A stretch of 24,911 nucleotides of DNA, taken from assembly GCA_900555815.1 (NCBI GenBank), contig USMR01000001.1, forward strand, positions 1 to 24,911, in the 5' to 3' direction. The translations under genes and the position numbers were made by a program. Positions 12,962 to 19,783 of the stretch are shown piece after piece; the first letter of the stretch is position 1; each line of letters opens with the position of its first letter. This DNA comes from an uncultured Collinsella sp. (lineage in GTDB: Bacteria > Actinomycetota > Coriobacteriia > Coriobacteriales > Coriobacteriaceae). A model generated the notes under the pieces. The model did not search any database. It saw nothing but the letters and a program-made list of their open reading frames with translations, and had not been told where the DNA came from.

Positions 12962-13126
12962 CTACTCGGCAAACGCGTTACCGACGCTGTTGCCACCCAC
13001 ATACGCCTCGACCAGGGTAAGGTCGGGATTGAACACGACAACGTCGGCGTCGCGCCCCAGCATAATGCTATCGCACTTGTCGTCGACATGAGCTAGCAAT
13101 CGATGCCGGGACCGACGCCCAAGCCC
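12962..13126 (-). pseudogene. C-terminal remnant of N-acetylglucosamine-6-phosphate deacetylase
   Basis: Between lacC and the yhcH-type gene the minus strand reads SIMLGRDADVVVFNPDLTL, then VEAYVGGNSV, and stops at 12964-12962. This matches the C-terminal end of NagA amidohydrolases (G-x-DADLVVLD...V.TYVGG). The frame is open only back to the lacC stop, so about 50 of roughly 380 residues remain and the catalytic domain is absent. It has no ribosome site. The remnant suggests that a nagA gene once sat beside the yhcH-type gene and was deleted when the lac genes were joined to it. Confidence 0.65.
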
Positions 13127-14062
13127 TTACAGCTCGGTCACGACAACGCCGTTGTAGACCTCGTCCCAACGGTCCATGACCAGATGGCCGGTCATAGGAT
13201 CCATGGCGTTGAGCTTGCCGCAGGTATTGGCGGTCTTGAGCACCGTGACGTCGTCGGCGCCAGCAGCAATGGCATGTGCAAAGCCGGCGATGGTCGAGTC
13301 ACCGGAACCCGTCGCGTTCACAGCCGCAATCGCGGGCGTCTTGGCGCGGAACGCGCGACCCTCATGGAAGCCAACCGAACCGGCAGCGCCCATCGAAACG
13401 ACAACCCAGGGGATACCAGCAAAACGGTCATCGGCGGCAAGCGCCTCGCGCAGGGCATCGACATCATCAGTCGTAAAGGACGTACCCAGCAGGCCGTTAA
13501 TCTCGGTCAGGTTGGGCTTTACGAGCTCAGGCTTAGCGTCGGACTCCAGCGCGGCCTCCAGCGATGCACCCGAGGTATCGAGCAGCACCTTGGCGCCCGC
13601 CTCCTCGGCAATCTTGACGAGCTCGGCATAGTAGCCGGCATCGACGCCACGCGGCAGCGAGCCCGAAAGCGTCACAACGTCCGCCTTCGCTGCAAGCTCG
13701 GCAAACTTGGCCGTAAAGGCCTCGAGCTCGGCCGGAGCGATCTGTGGGCCGCTCTCCAGCAGCTCGGTCTGATTACCCTCGTGCAGAATATTCAGGCAAA
13801 TGCGCGTCTCACCGGCGATGGGCACAAAGTCGTTCTTGACGCCATCGGCATCCATGAGCTCGGCCATATAGGCACCCATATGGCCACCGAGTAGACCGGT
13901 CGCGAGCACGTCATCGCCCAGCTGCAGCAGCACGCGGCTCACGTTGAGGCCCTTGCCGCCAGCGGTCTTTTCGGGCGTCACACGGTTAACATCGTCGATG
14001 ATCAGCTTGTCGAGCTGATAGCGCGTATCAATCGACGGGTTCATGGTAACGGTCAGAATCAT
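13127..14062 (-). CDS. lacC: Tagatose-6-phosphate kinase (PfkB family)
   Basis: A 311-residue PfkB-family sugar kinase that phosphorylates tagatose-6-phosphate to tagatose-1,6-bisphosphate with ATP. The N-terminus MILTVTMNPSIDTRYQLD, PfkB signature 1 GGKGLNVSRVLLQLG and signature 2 NATGSGDSTIAGFAHA (catalytic Asp) are all present. ATG 14062 follows AGGAG at good spacing; a longer frame to 14104 is not needed. 1-Phosphofructokinases share this layout, but the position behind lacA and lacB supports LacC. The partner aldolase LacD is not in the window, so the bisphosphate must be split by an enzyme encoded elsewhere. The gene lies 53 bases after the epimerase gene. Confidence 0.88.
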   Translation of the reverse strand: MILTVTMNPSIDTRYQLDKLIIDDVNRVTPEKTAGGKGLNVSRVLLQLGDDVLATGLLGGHMGAYMAELMDADGVKNDFVPIAGETRICLNILHEGNQTELLESGPQIAPAELEAFTAKFAELAAKADVVTLSGSLPRGVDAGYYAELVKIAEEAGAKVLLDTSGASLEAALESDAKPELVKPNLTEINGLLGTSFTTDDVDALREALAADDRFAGIPWVVVSMGAAGSVGFHEGRAFRAKTPAIAAVNATGSGDSTIAGFAHAIAAGADDVTVLKTANTCGKLNAMDPMTGHLVMDRWDEVYNGVVVTEL

Positions 14063-14115
14063 GTTGAACTCCTGTTCCGGGGCGGCATAACCCGCCCCAA
14101 ACATACGATAACTCG

Positions 14116-14997
14116 TTAGAGAATCTCGATCTCAAAGCCGCGAGTGACGGTCTCTCCCGGCTTGGCCACCAGGCAGCCACGCTTGTGCTCCAGAATATCG
14201 TCCTCGTCGGAGCAGGTGGACAGACCACCCCACGGTTCAACGGCCACAAAGTCGCCCTCGGGCTTGCTCCACACAATCAGGTACGGCATATCGGGGAACG
14301 TCAGGCGCACGCCCTTGTCCTCGGTCTTCTTGGTCAGCGTAACCACGCGGCTCTCGAGCACGTCAAAGATGGTCTCCGCGAAGTCAAAGAGTTCGTGGGT
14401 CAGCGGCAGGTCATGGCCAACCATCGGGTTCTTGCTGCGATGCTCAACATCAATCAGGCCCGTCGAGGGAACGGCAGTACAGAGCTCGGCGGCCTCGCGC
14501 TGCTCAAAACGGAGCTCGTAGTCGTCATAGGACTCGCCCTCGTCAAGCGGGCACTTAAAGCCGGGGTGACCGCCCACAAAGAACGGCATGTCCTCGGTGC
14601 CCTCATTGGTCACCTCGTACGACACGGCCACCTTTTCCGAATCAATCGTGTAACGAGCAACGATCTTAAACGGATACGGGTACTGCTCGAGCAACTCGGC
14701 ATGGTCGGCGGAGCTTAGGCTCAGCGCGACCATGTTGTCGCCCTGCTCCTCGAGCTTCCAGTCCTGTTTGCGAGCAAAGCCGTGACGGGCAAGCTTGACC
14801 TCGCGGCCGCCCATGGTCATTGCGCGACCGTCACGAAGGCCGCCGCAGATCGGGAAACAAATGGGTGCCTGGCCCGACCAGACCGCCGGGTCACCCTGCC
14901 ACAGGTACTCACGGCCGTTGGCCGCAATAGAAGTGAACGACCCGCCCGCCGTGCTCAGTGCCACGCGGATAGAACCGTTATCAAGAACAAACTCCAT
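14116..14997 (-). CDS. Aldose 1-epimerase-like protein (LacX type)
   Basis: A 293-residue protein of the galactose mutarotase-like superfamily. GGHPGFKCPL carries the expected catalytic His; VAVEPWGGLS near the C-terminus carries the likely catalytic Glu. Short members of this family, encoded within lac operons as LacX, probably interconvert anomers of galactose or its 6-phosphate. ATG 14997 is chosen over an upstream start at 15030 because GGGAAGG precedes it and it opens directly into the family's N-terminal strand. It sits between lacB and lacC; the 283-base gap before it has a 12-bp hairpin (15249-15276) and no gene. Confidence 0.82.
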   Translation of the reverse strand: MEFVLDNGSIRVALSTAGGSFTSIAANGREYLWQGDPAVWSGQAPICFPICGGLRDGRAMTMGGREVKLARHGFARKQDWKLEEQGDNMVALSLSSADHAELLEQYPYPFKIVARYTIDSEKVAVSYEVTNEGTEDMPFFVGGHPGFKCPLDEGESYDDYELRFEQREAAELCTAVPSTGLIDVEHRSKNPMVGHDLPLTHELFDFAETIFDVLESRVVTLTKKTEDKGVRLTFPDMPYLIVWSKPEGDFVAVEPWGGLSTCSDEDDILEHKRGCLVAKPGETVTRGFEIEIL

Positions 14998-15248
14998 AGG
15001 AGCCTTCCCTTTCTTACGACAGCCCGCCAAGTCAATAGGGCTGATAGAAAACCGGCCCGCGCCCCCTCACAGAGACGCGAGCCGTCAATTGAAAAGCTGC
15101 AGAATACTGGGTCCCGCCAAAACGAAGCCCACAAGCTCAGCAAGCAAACGTGTTATCGGAGCAGCTTACTGAACCAGAAAGCTTCGCAACAACAGCGGCG
15201 ACCCCACAGGCACCCCCAACGTCAGCGAGCGCCGCGCAGCATCGACCC

Positions 15249-15276
15249 GTTACGCGGTTTGGTAAAACCGCGTAAC
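15249..15276 (-). repeat. 12-bp hairpin in the lacB-epimerase gap
   Basis: GTTACGCGGTTT (15249-15260) pairs perfectly with AAACCGCGTAAC (15265-15276) around 4 bases, 5 bases beyond the lacB stop. No T-run follows on the minus strand, so it may be an RNA-processing or stability hairpin that separates lacAB from the downstream genes. The remaining gap (15001-15248) shows nothing else convincing. Confidence 0.7.
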
Positions 15277-15280
15277 CTCC

Positions 15281-15805
15281 TTAGTCGTGATACTCGACGC
15301 GGTCCCACTTCTCGAGGAACTCGTCAAACAAGTGCGGGTCAGCCTGAGCCTCGCCGACGGCCTTGTTGCAGGCATCGATCTTGGCGATCAGGGCATCGTG
15401 CTCGGGAGTCTTCTCGTAGGGCTCCTCCAGGAAGGCAAGCATGATATCGGCCATCAGGAACTCGCCGGTGATCTTGCCGCCAAAGCCCACGATGTTGGCG
15501 TTGAGCTCGCGACGAGCGTACAGGGCAGAGGTCATGTCGCGAACCAGGGCGCAGCGGGCGCCGGGAACCTTGTTGACGGCGTTGGTGATGCCAATGCCGG
15601 TGCCGCACAGGGCCACGCCAAAGTCGGCCTTGCCGCTGGCAACAGCCTCGCCCACGGCCTTACCGTAGATGGGATAGTGCGTACGGGTGTGGCTGTAGGT
15701 GCCGCAGTCGAGCACCTTGTAACCAGCCTGCTCCAGGCGGTCGGCCAGATAGATCTTCTCGTCCGTAACGATATGGTCGCAACCGATTGCGATGGTCTTC
15801 TTCAT
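15281..15805 (-). CDS. lacB: Galactose-6-phosphate isomerase subunit LacB
   Basis: A 174-residue RpiB/LacA/LacB-family protein. [41 protein letters not shown] and the C-terminal [14 protein letters not shown] match LacB of staphylococci and streptococci very closely, including the active-site Cys in ALCGTG. With LacA it forms the heteromeric isomerase converting galactose-6-phosphate to tagatose-6-phosphate in the cytoplasm. AAAGGA precedes ATG 15805. It follows lacA by 63 bases in the same transcript. Confidence 0.95.
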   Translation of the reverse strand: MKKTIAIGCDHIVTDEKIYLADRLEQAGYKVLDCGTYSHTRTHYPIYGKAVGEAVASGKADFGVALCGTGIGITNAVNKVPGARCALVRDMTSALYARRELNANIVGFGGKITGEFLMADIMLAFLEEPYEKTPEHDALIAKIDACNKAVGEAQADPHLFDEFLEKWDRVEYHD

Positions 15806-15868
15806 CAGAACGTCCTTTCGTCTGAATTCACAAGTTGAGGTAGAAGTTCGAGTTCTCGGTGGCTCTCG

Positions 15869-16297
15869 TTAGGCCATCTTGTTGAGCATGTCGACACGGA
15901 TCTGGTGACGGCCGCCGGCGTACTGGGCGCGCAGGAACTCGCGGGCGATCTTCTTGGCGACCTCGGTGCCCACAACGCCCGGGCCCATGGTGACCATGCG
16001 CGAGCCGTTGTGCTCGCGGGTCATGTAGGCGGAACGCTCGTCGGAAATGTTGGCGACGACCATGCCCTTAATCTTGACGGCGGCCATATAGGAGCCGACG
16101 CCGTACTTATCGAATGCGAAGCCCTGGGAATCCTTGTGCTCCAGCAGGTCCTTGGCAACGGCGGTCGCGGAATCGACAAAGTCCGCGGCAGGGGTCTCGG
16201 AATAGTCGACGACCTCGTGACCGTCGGCGATGAGCATCTCCTTGATGGACTCCTTCATCGACATACCGTCGGCATCGGAAGCGATTACAACCCTCAT
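15869..16297 (-). CDS. lacA: Galactose-6-phosphate isomerase subunit LacA
   Basis: A 142-residue LacA. KGMVVANISDERSAYMTREH, GSRMVTMGPGVVG and the C-terminal GGRHQIRVDMLNKM are nearly identical to LacA of Gram-positive cocci. It is the non-cysteine subunit that completes the active site with LacB. AGGAGGA lies 5 bases before ATG 16297. It is the first gene of the minus-strand cluster; its leader carries GAAC/GTTC inverted repeats (16390-16467) suited to sugar-dependent repression. Confidence 0.95.
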   Translation of the reverse strand: MRVVIASDADGMSMKESIKEMLIADGHEVVDYSETPAADFVDSATAVAKDLLEHKDSQGFAFDKYGVGSYMAAVKIKGMVVANISDERSAYMTREHNGSRMVTMGPGVVGTEVAKKIAREFLRAQYAGGRHQIRVDMLNKMA

Positions 16298-16389
16298 GAC
16301 ATCCTCCTTGAGAGATACGCAGGTGCGTAGTTTCTGTTTGGAAGTGTTGAATCGCGTTCAGGTCCGGGCATCTGAATGTGCGGTTCTTC

Positions 16390-16467
16390 ACTGTTCATGT
16401 TTATTTGAACACATTCGAACAGTAACTGCAACAACTATTTGTTTATCTTTGTTCTTTTTTGAACAAA
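16390..16467. promoter_or_regulatory. lacA operator region with GTTC/GAAC inverted repeats
   Basis: TTTGTTCTTTTTTGAACAAA (16448-16467) is a perfect 20-bp inverted repeat. TGTTCA (16392-16397) pairs with TGAACA (16406-16411), and ACTGTTC (16390-16396) with GAACAGT (16417-16423). TGAACA-N4-CGAACA (16406-16421) has the same layout as TGAACA-N4-CGAACA upstream of lacF (18402-18417). The region is 93-170 bases before lacA and is the likely control site of the cluster. Confidence 0.6.
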
Positions 16468-16537
16468 TATCGTTCACGGATGATTGCTGACCGTTTGAGC
16501 CGGGCGCGGACGTAGCGACCATGTGTTCAACAAACAA

Positions 16538-16570
16538 AAGGGCGGCCAAGAACGTATCTCGGCCGCCCTT
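16538..16570 (-). terminator. Terminator of the unknown membrane-protein gene
   Basis: AAGGGCGGCC (16538-16547) pairs perfectly with GGCCGCCCTT (16561-16570). On the minus strand the stem is followed by TTGTTTGTTG. It lies 35 bases beyond the stop at 16605. Confidence 0.75.
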
Positions 16571-16604
16571 CGGCGGTATTCCCCGGTATATACAGCTGTT
16601 TTAG

Positions 16605-17636
16605 CTACTCGGACTGCCCACCCTTTTTTGCGTGCTTGGACGGAGCACTCAGAAAGCGGCCCGTCAAATAGTTCGCCGGGCCGGAGATATCGATCCCCAG
16701 CAGTACGTGTCCCAGCCACAGGAACGCCACGAGCACCAGCAGCGGGATAACGCACGAAGTCACGATCATCACGATGACGCCTTCAATCAGATCGGTCACC
16801 TGCCGCACGATCTCATCGGTCATCTGCTTGGCGCCGCTGGTCACCGACGTAACAAGGCTCGAGGCCCCATCAGTCAACTGCTCGAGCACGTTTTTGGACT
16901 CCGTGGTCTCGGATTTTTTCTTGTTCGATTTTGAGCTGGTCTCGGCTGACTTGTCCGTGGCGTCGGCCGCATCCGCAGCGTCCGCAGCCTTTTGCTCAGC
17001 TTGCTCAATACTTACGCGATACGTTTCATCGACCTTCTGCGACACCCATACGCTCGCGGGCACGAGCGCCATGCCGATCACGGCAACCACCAGCACGCGC
17101 GTCGCCACACGGCGCAGGACAGCGCTCGTGCTCCAGCGCCCGTGAATGCCGAGCGACACCGCAAAGAGCACCAACGCAAACGGGATTAAGATGCCCAGGC
17201 CAACCGACCACAAAATCGTGAGCAAATATTTCTCTAGGTATAGCACGGCAAGCACGATACCAAGGTTGCCTGAAAGCTGCGCGAGCTGCTCGGCAACCGG
17301 CGTTCCCGTATCACCCGGCAGCGCGGTAATGCCCGCAGATAGAGCAACGCATGAAGCCGTGAGCGCCAAAACGTTGCCCTTCTTTTGATCGATGACCTCG
17401 ATGGTGGAGTCCCAAGTTTTGGTATCGGCGAAATGCGGACGAGCTACAAAACCCGACAGCAGCGCCAGGACCACGAGCGCAACGATAAAGCCAATCTGCA
17501 GCTTTTTGTTTGCGCACACGACATCGGACAGGCTGGGCTGCAGCTCGGTTACCGTCGTGTGCTCGGTTATCTGGACAGGACGCCCATGAACTATCTCGTG
17601 CGCGCCTCTCTTTTGAATCGATCCATTGTCCGGCAT
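16605..17636 (-). CDS. Polytopic membrane protein of unknown function
   Basis: A 343-residue protein with a cytoplasmic N-terminus of about 45 residues and a helix IGFIVALVVLALLSGFV at about 48-64. Further helices lie around 90-150 (YLLTILWSVGLGILIPFALVLFAVSL follows) and 180-200. A long hydrophilic, Ala/Asp/Lys/Ser-rich domain predicted to be helical (about 205-285) precedes a last helix (VIVMIVTSCVIPLLVLVAFL) and a basic tail. GAGGAGG before ATG 17636 is a strong ribosome site. It lies between the lacA leader and lacF with its own terminator, so it is transcribed separately and is not obviously part of lactose use. No family is recognised. Confidence 0.75.
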   Translation of the reverse strand: MPDNGSIQKRGAHEIVHGRPVQITEHTTVTELQPSLSDVVCANKKLQIGFIVALVVLALLSGFVARPHFADTKTWDSTIEVIDQKKGNVLALTASCVALSAGITALPGDTGTPVAEQLAQLSGNLGIVLAVLYLEKYLLTILWSVGLGILIPFALVLFAVSLGIHGRWSTSAVLRRVATRVLVVAVIGMALVPASVWVSQKVDETYRVSIEQAEQKAADAADAADATDKSAETSSKSNKKKSETTESKNVLEQLTDGASSLVTSVTSGAKQMTDEIVRQVTDLIEGVIVMIVTSCVIPLLVLVAFLWLGHVLLGIDISGPANYLTGRFLSAPSKHAKKGGQSE

Positions 17637-17725
17637 TTGGATACCTCCTCAGTCCGGCCTGTATTGCGGATGGAAGTATACCCACCCAGCGAAAAACCGA
17701 ACGGCAAGACGAACGGAGCGCACCA

Positions 17726-17820
17726 AGACTGTCCCCAATGACTATCTCCGGATGAGTTGCGGTGGAATAGGGATTGTTTTGCGCCCGCCGGCCCCTATTC
17801 AGTCCCCATTTCACCGCAAC
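17726..17820. repeat. Intergenic inverted repeats with GTCCCC words
   Basis: GTTGCGGTG (17756-17764) pairs with CACCGCAAC (17812-17820), and inside it GAATAGGG (17765-17772) pairs with CCCTATTC (17793-17800), making a long bulged hairpin. The flanks carry GACTGTCCCCAATGA and CAGTCCCCATTTC. A similar ACCTGTCCCCATTTC occurs at 23112-23126 after lacG. Such words resemble REP-type intergenic repeats. Confidence 0.45.
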
Positions 17821-17835
17821 TTGGAGGAGGACAGA

Positions 17836-17868
17836 AAAAGCCCTGCCGCGGGTAGCGGCAGAGCTTTT
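17836..17868 (-). terminator. lacF: lacF terminator
   Basis: AAAAGCCCTGCCGC (17836-17849) and GCGGCAGAGCTTTT (17855-17868) form a 14-bp stem with one wobble pair around 5 bases. On the minus strand it is followed by TCTG after a five-T run. It lies 27 bases beyond the full-length lacF stop at 17896, supporting 17896 as the ancestral gene end. Confidence 0.8.
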
Positions 17869-17955
17869 GGAAGGGGACTTGGTTGTGAGGGCTCGTTAGG
17901 CGAGCTTGGCCTCGAGCTCGGCGATGCGCTTGTAGGCATCGATGGTAAAGCGGGT

Positions 17956-18234
17956 CTACTTCTCCAAGATCATAGTGGTCATGAGGGTGTCCTGAGCGTG
18001 AGCCATGATGAAGGTCATCTCCATCTCGCCACCGCCGGCCTCCTGCGAAAGCAGTTTGGTCTGCGTGTCGTGGGCACCGATGAGCGCATCGCTGGCATCC
18101 TTGTGCAGCTGTTCGGCCTTCTCAAAGTCACCCTCGCGAGCAGCATCGAGCGCTGCAAGCAGATCGGTCTGGGCGTCACCTGCGTATGCGACGATCTCGA
18201 ATCCAACCATCGAGATTTCTTCTTTGGTTGCCAT
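17956..18234 (-). CDS. lacF: Lactose-specific PTS EIIA, truncated by an amber codon
   Basis: A 92-residue reading of the PTS lactose/cellobiose EIIA family. GFEIVAYAGDAQTDLLAAL, the phosphorylated His in GAHDTQTKLL and MAHAQDTLMTTMI match LacF. EIIA receives phosphate from HPr and passes it to the EIIB Cys of LacE. Translation stops at TAG 17958-17956, but the same frame continues with TRFTIDAYKRIAELEAKLA to a TAA at 17896, just before a terminator. That tail corresponds to the last helix of the trimeric EIIA. A GAG-to-TAG change explains it (EK-E-TRF). The truncated product keeps the active His, so activity is uncertain rather than excluded. GAAAGGA precedes ATG 18234. Confidence 0.85.
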   Translation of the reverse strand: MATKEEISMVGFEIVAYAGDAQTDLLAALDAAREGDFEKAEQLHKDASDALIGAHDTQTKLLSQEAGGGEMEMTFIMAHAQDTLMTTMILEK

Positions 18235-18331
18235 ATTGCGTTCCTTTCACATATGAACCAATGGAGAGCATCGCGTCCGGGCATACGCGCTGCGTTGTGT
18301 ATGACAGAAACAATAACATTCAAACAAAAAA

Positions 18332-18418
18332 GAACAGCTCAAAACGTAATTTCGAACTATGAACGGTCACTTTTCGCCCGTGAACGGTTTTTAAACCAAT
18401 CTGAACAATATCGAACAC
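18332..18418. promoter_or_regulatory. lacF leader with phased GAAC repeats
   Basis: GAAC occurs at 18332, 18354, 18361, 18382, 18403 and 18413, all in the same orientation. Intervals of 22, 21, 21 and 10 bases are near multiples of one helix turn. TGAACGG is repeated at 18360 and 18381. TGAACAATATCGAACA (18402-18417) matches the lacA leader arrangement. The array lies between lacF and the first lacI gene and probably controls lacF. Confidence 0.5.
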
Positions 18419-18448
18419 AATTATCGGCAACCCAAACAGGTCCGCACC

Positions 18449-19426
18449 CTAGCGTACATCGCGCACCGTATCGCCCTCGACGAGCTCGCCCGGAAACAGC
18501 CTGTGCTCCACACCGGGCGCAACGCCCTCGGCGCCGGCAATCTTGTCGACCGCCCACATGCCGACGCGCTTGTTGTCAAAGCGCACCGTGGTCAGGCGAC
18601 GGTCGGGCACGATATCGCCCAGGCTGTCATCAACACCCACCACACTCACGTCCTCGGGCACGCGCTTTCCGCGCGACTCGAGCCCGCGAATGCAGCCGTA
18701 GGCCATGGCATCGTTGGAGGCATAAATGGCCGTGCAGGTCGGATCATCCGCAAGCACCTGGCCGGCGGCATATCCACTCTGCGCCGTCCAGTCGCCACGG
18801 ACGAGCTGCGGTGGCTCAATGCCATGCGCACGCAATGTCTCACGCCAGCCTTCCTCGCGCCACGAGATAAAGTGCACGGTCTTGTGCCCCTGTTCCAGCA
18901 AGTACTCGACCACCTGGCGCGAGCAATCGAACTGGTCGTTATCGACCGTCGAGCACAGCGGGTGCTCCAACATCGTAACGAGCACCGTCTGCATGCCGGG
19001 CAGCGGCTCGAAGGTGCCAAAGTCCGCCGGCATGCGGTTCATAATCACGACCATACCGTCCACCGGCAGTGCGCTCATACGCGACGATGCGCTCTCGAGG
19101 GTATACGGATGCCCATCTACTTTAGTGAGGGTGATGGCGTAGCCGTGTTTGTCGGCGGCGGCGGCAAAGCCCTCCATACGGTCGAGGTTGCCGGTGCCGG
19201 TAATGTTGAACATAGCGACGCCGACGGTCTTAAACTTACCGCGGCGCAGCGATCGACCGGCAAAATTGGGGCGATACCCCAGCTCGCGCATGGCAGCACG
19301 CACGCGCTCCTTGGTCTCGGGGCGCACGCTGGGCGAATCGTGCACCGTACGCGAGACTGTCTGCTCCGAGACGCCCGCGAGACGCGCCACATCCTTAACG
19401 GAAACCGATTTTTTAACAGCGGCCAT
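18449..19426 (-). CDS. LacI-family transcriptional regulator (first)
   Basis: A 325-residue LacI/GalR repressor. The N-terminal HTH reads VKDVARLAGVSEQTVSRTVH with the hinge LGYRPNFAGRSLRRGK; the periplasmic-binding-protein-like effector domain follows, with VDGMVVIMNR, ASNDAMAYGCIRGLESRG and DVSVVGVDDS. It is divergent from lacE with a 357-base intergenic region containing two inverted TGTTAACGTTGCCA-like sites, and it lies upstream of lacF on the same strand. The natural reading is a local repressor of lacEG responding to a lactose-derived sugar phosphate. It shares architecture and phrases with the second LacI at 23346-24374, which suggests duplication. The ribosome site (AGAAAG) is weak. 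Confidence 0.9.
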   Translation of the reverse strand: MAAVKKSVSVKDVARLAGVSEQTVSRTVHDSPSVRPETKERVRAAMRELGYRPNFAGRSLRRGKFKTVGVAMFNITGTGNLDRMEGFAAAADKHGYAITLTKVDGHPYTLESASSRMSALPVDGMVVIMNRMPADFGTFEPLPGMQTVLVTMLEHPLCSTVDNDQFDCSRQVVEYLLEQGHKTVHFISWREEGWRETLRAHGIEPPQLVRGDWTAQSGYAAGQVLADDPTCTAIYASNDAMAYGCIRGLESRGKRVPEDVSVVGVDDSLGDIVPDRRLTTVRFDNKRVGMWAVDKIAGAEGVAPGVEHRLFPGELVEGDTVRDVR

Positions 19427-19581
19427 AGGTCGATCTTTCTATGTCGACGATGCCATTGGTGGCACCCTACGCAGTCATTTTTAACGCCTTCAAGTATATC
19501 CAACGCCTCCCCCACCATACGCTCACCACCCAAAACCTACCGTTCACCGACATTTTTGCTTCCCCAAACGGCTTTTGGCTC

Positions 19582-19742
19582 CCAAATGTTAACGTTGCCA
19601 TTGCGCAAACACAGAGCCACCGGGCGGCTCAAACGTTTACGCATAAGGAATCGACGGTTCGCAGGCACAGGAACCACCGGTTCGCGTCTTTTTTTGTGTC
19701 GCAAAATGGCAACGTCAACATTTTGGCAACCGAACGCCAAAA
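19582..19742. promoter_or_regulatory. lacE-lacI operator region with two inverted LacI-type sites
   Basis: TGTTAACGTTGCCA (19587-19600) and its inverted near-copy TGGCAACGTCAACA (19707-19720) are centred 120 bases apart; the extended match is 18 of 19. Both fit the LacI-type pattern with a central CG. A further palindrome AAACGTTT (19631-19638) and TTTTGGC (19721-19727) / GCCAAAA (19736-19742) lie in the same region. The arrangement would allow DNA looping by a LacI-family repressor between lacI and lacE. Confidence 0.6.
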
Positions 19743-19783
19743 GCTACCATCGTTGCTAACCCACCGACTCTTAGGAGCATTGC

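Noticed and set aside
12546..13091. 181-codon plus-strand frame opposite the yhcH-type gene
   Set aside because: The minus strand carries a recognisable YhcH-family protein and the NagA remnant with stop and start sites in place; the plus-strand frame is a shadow.
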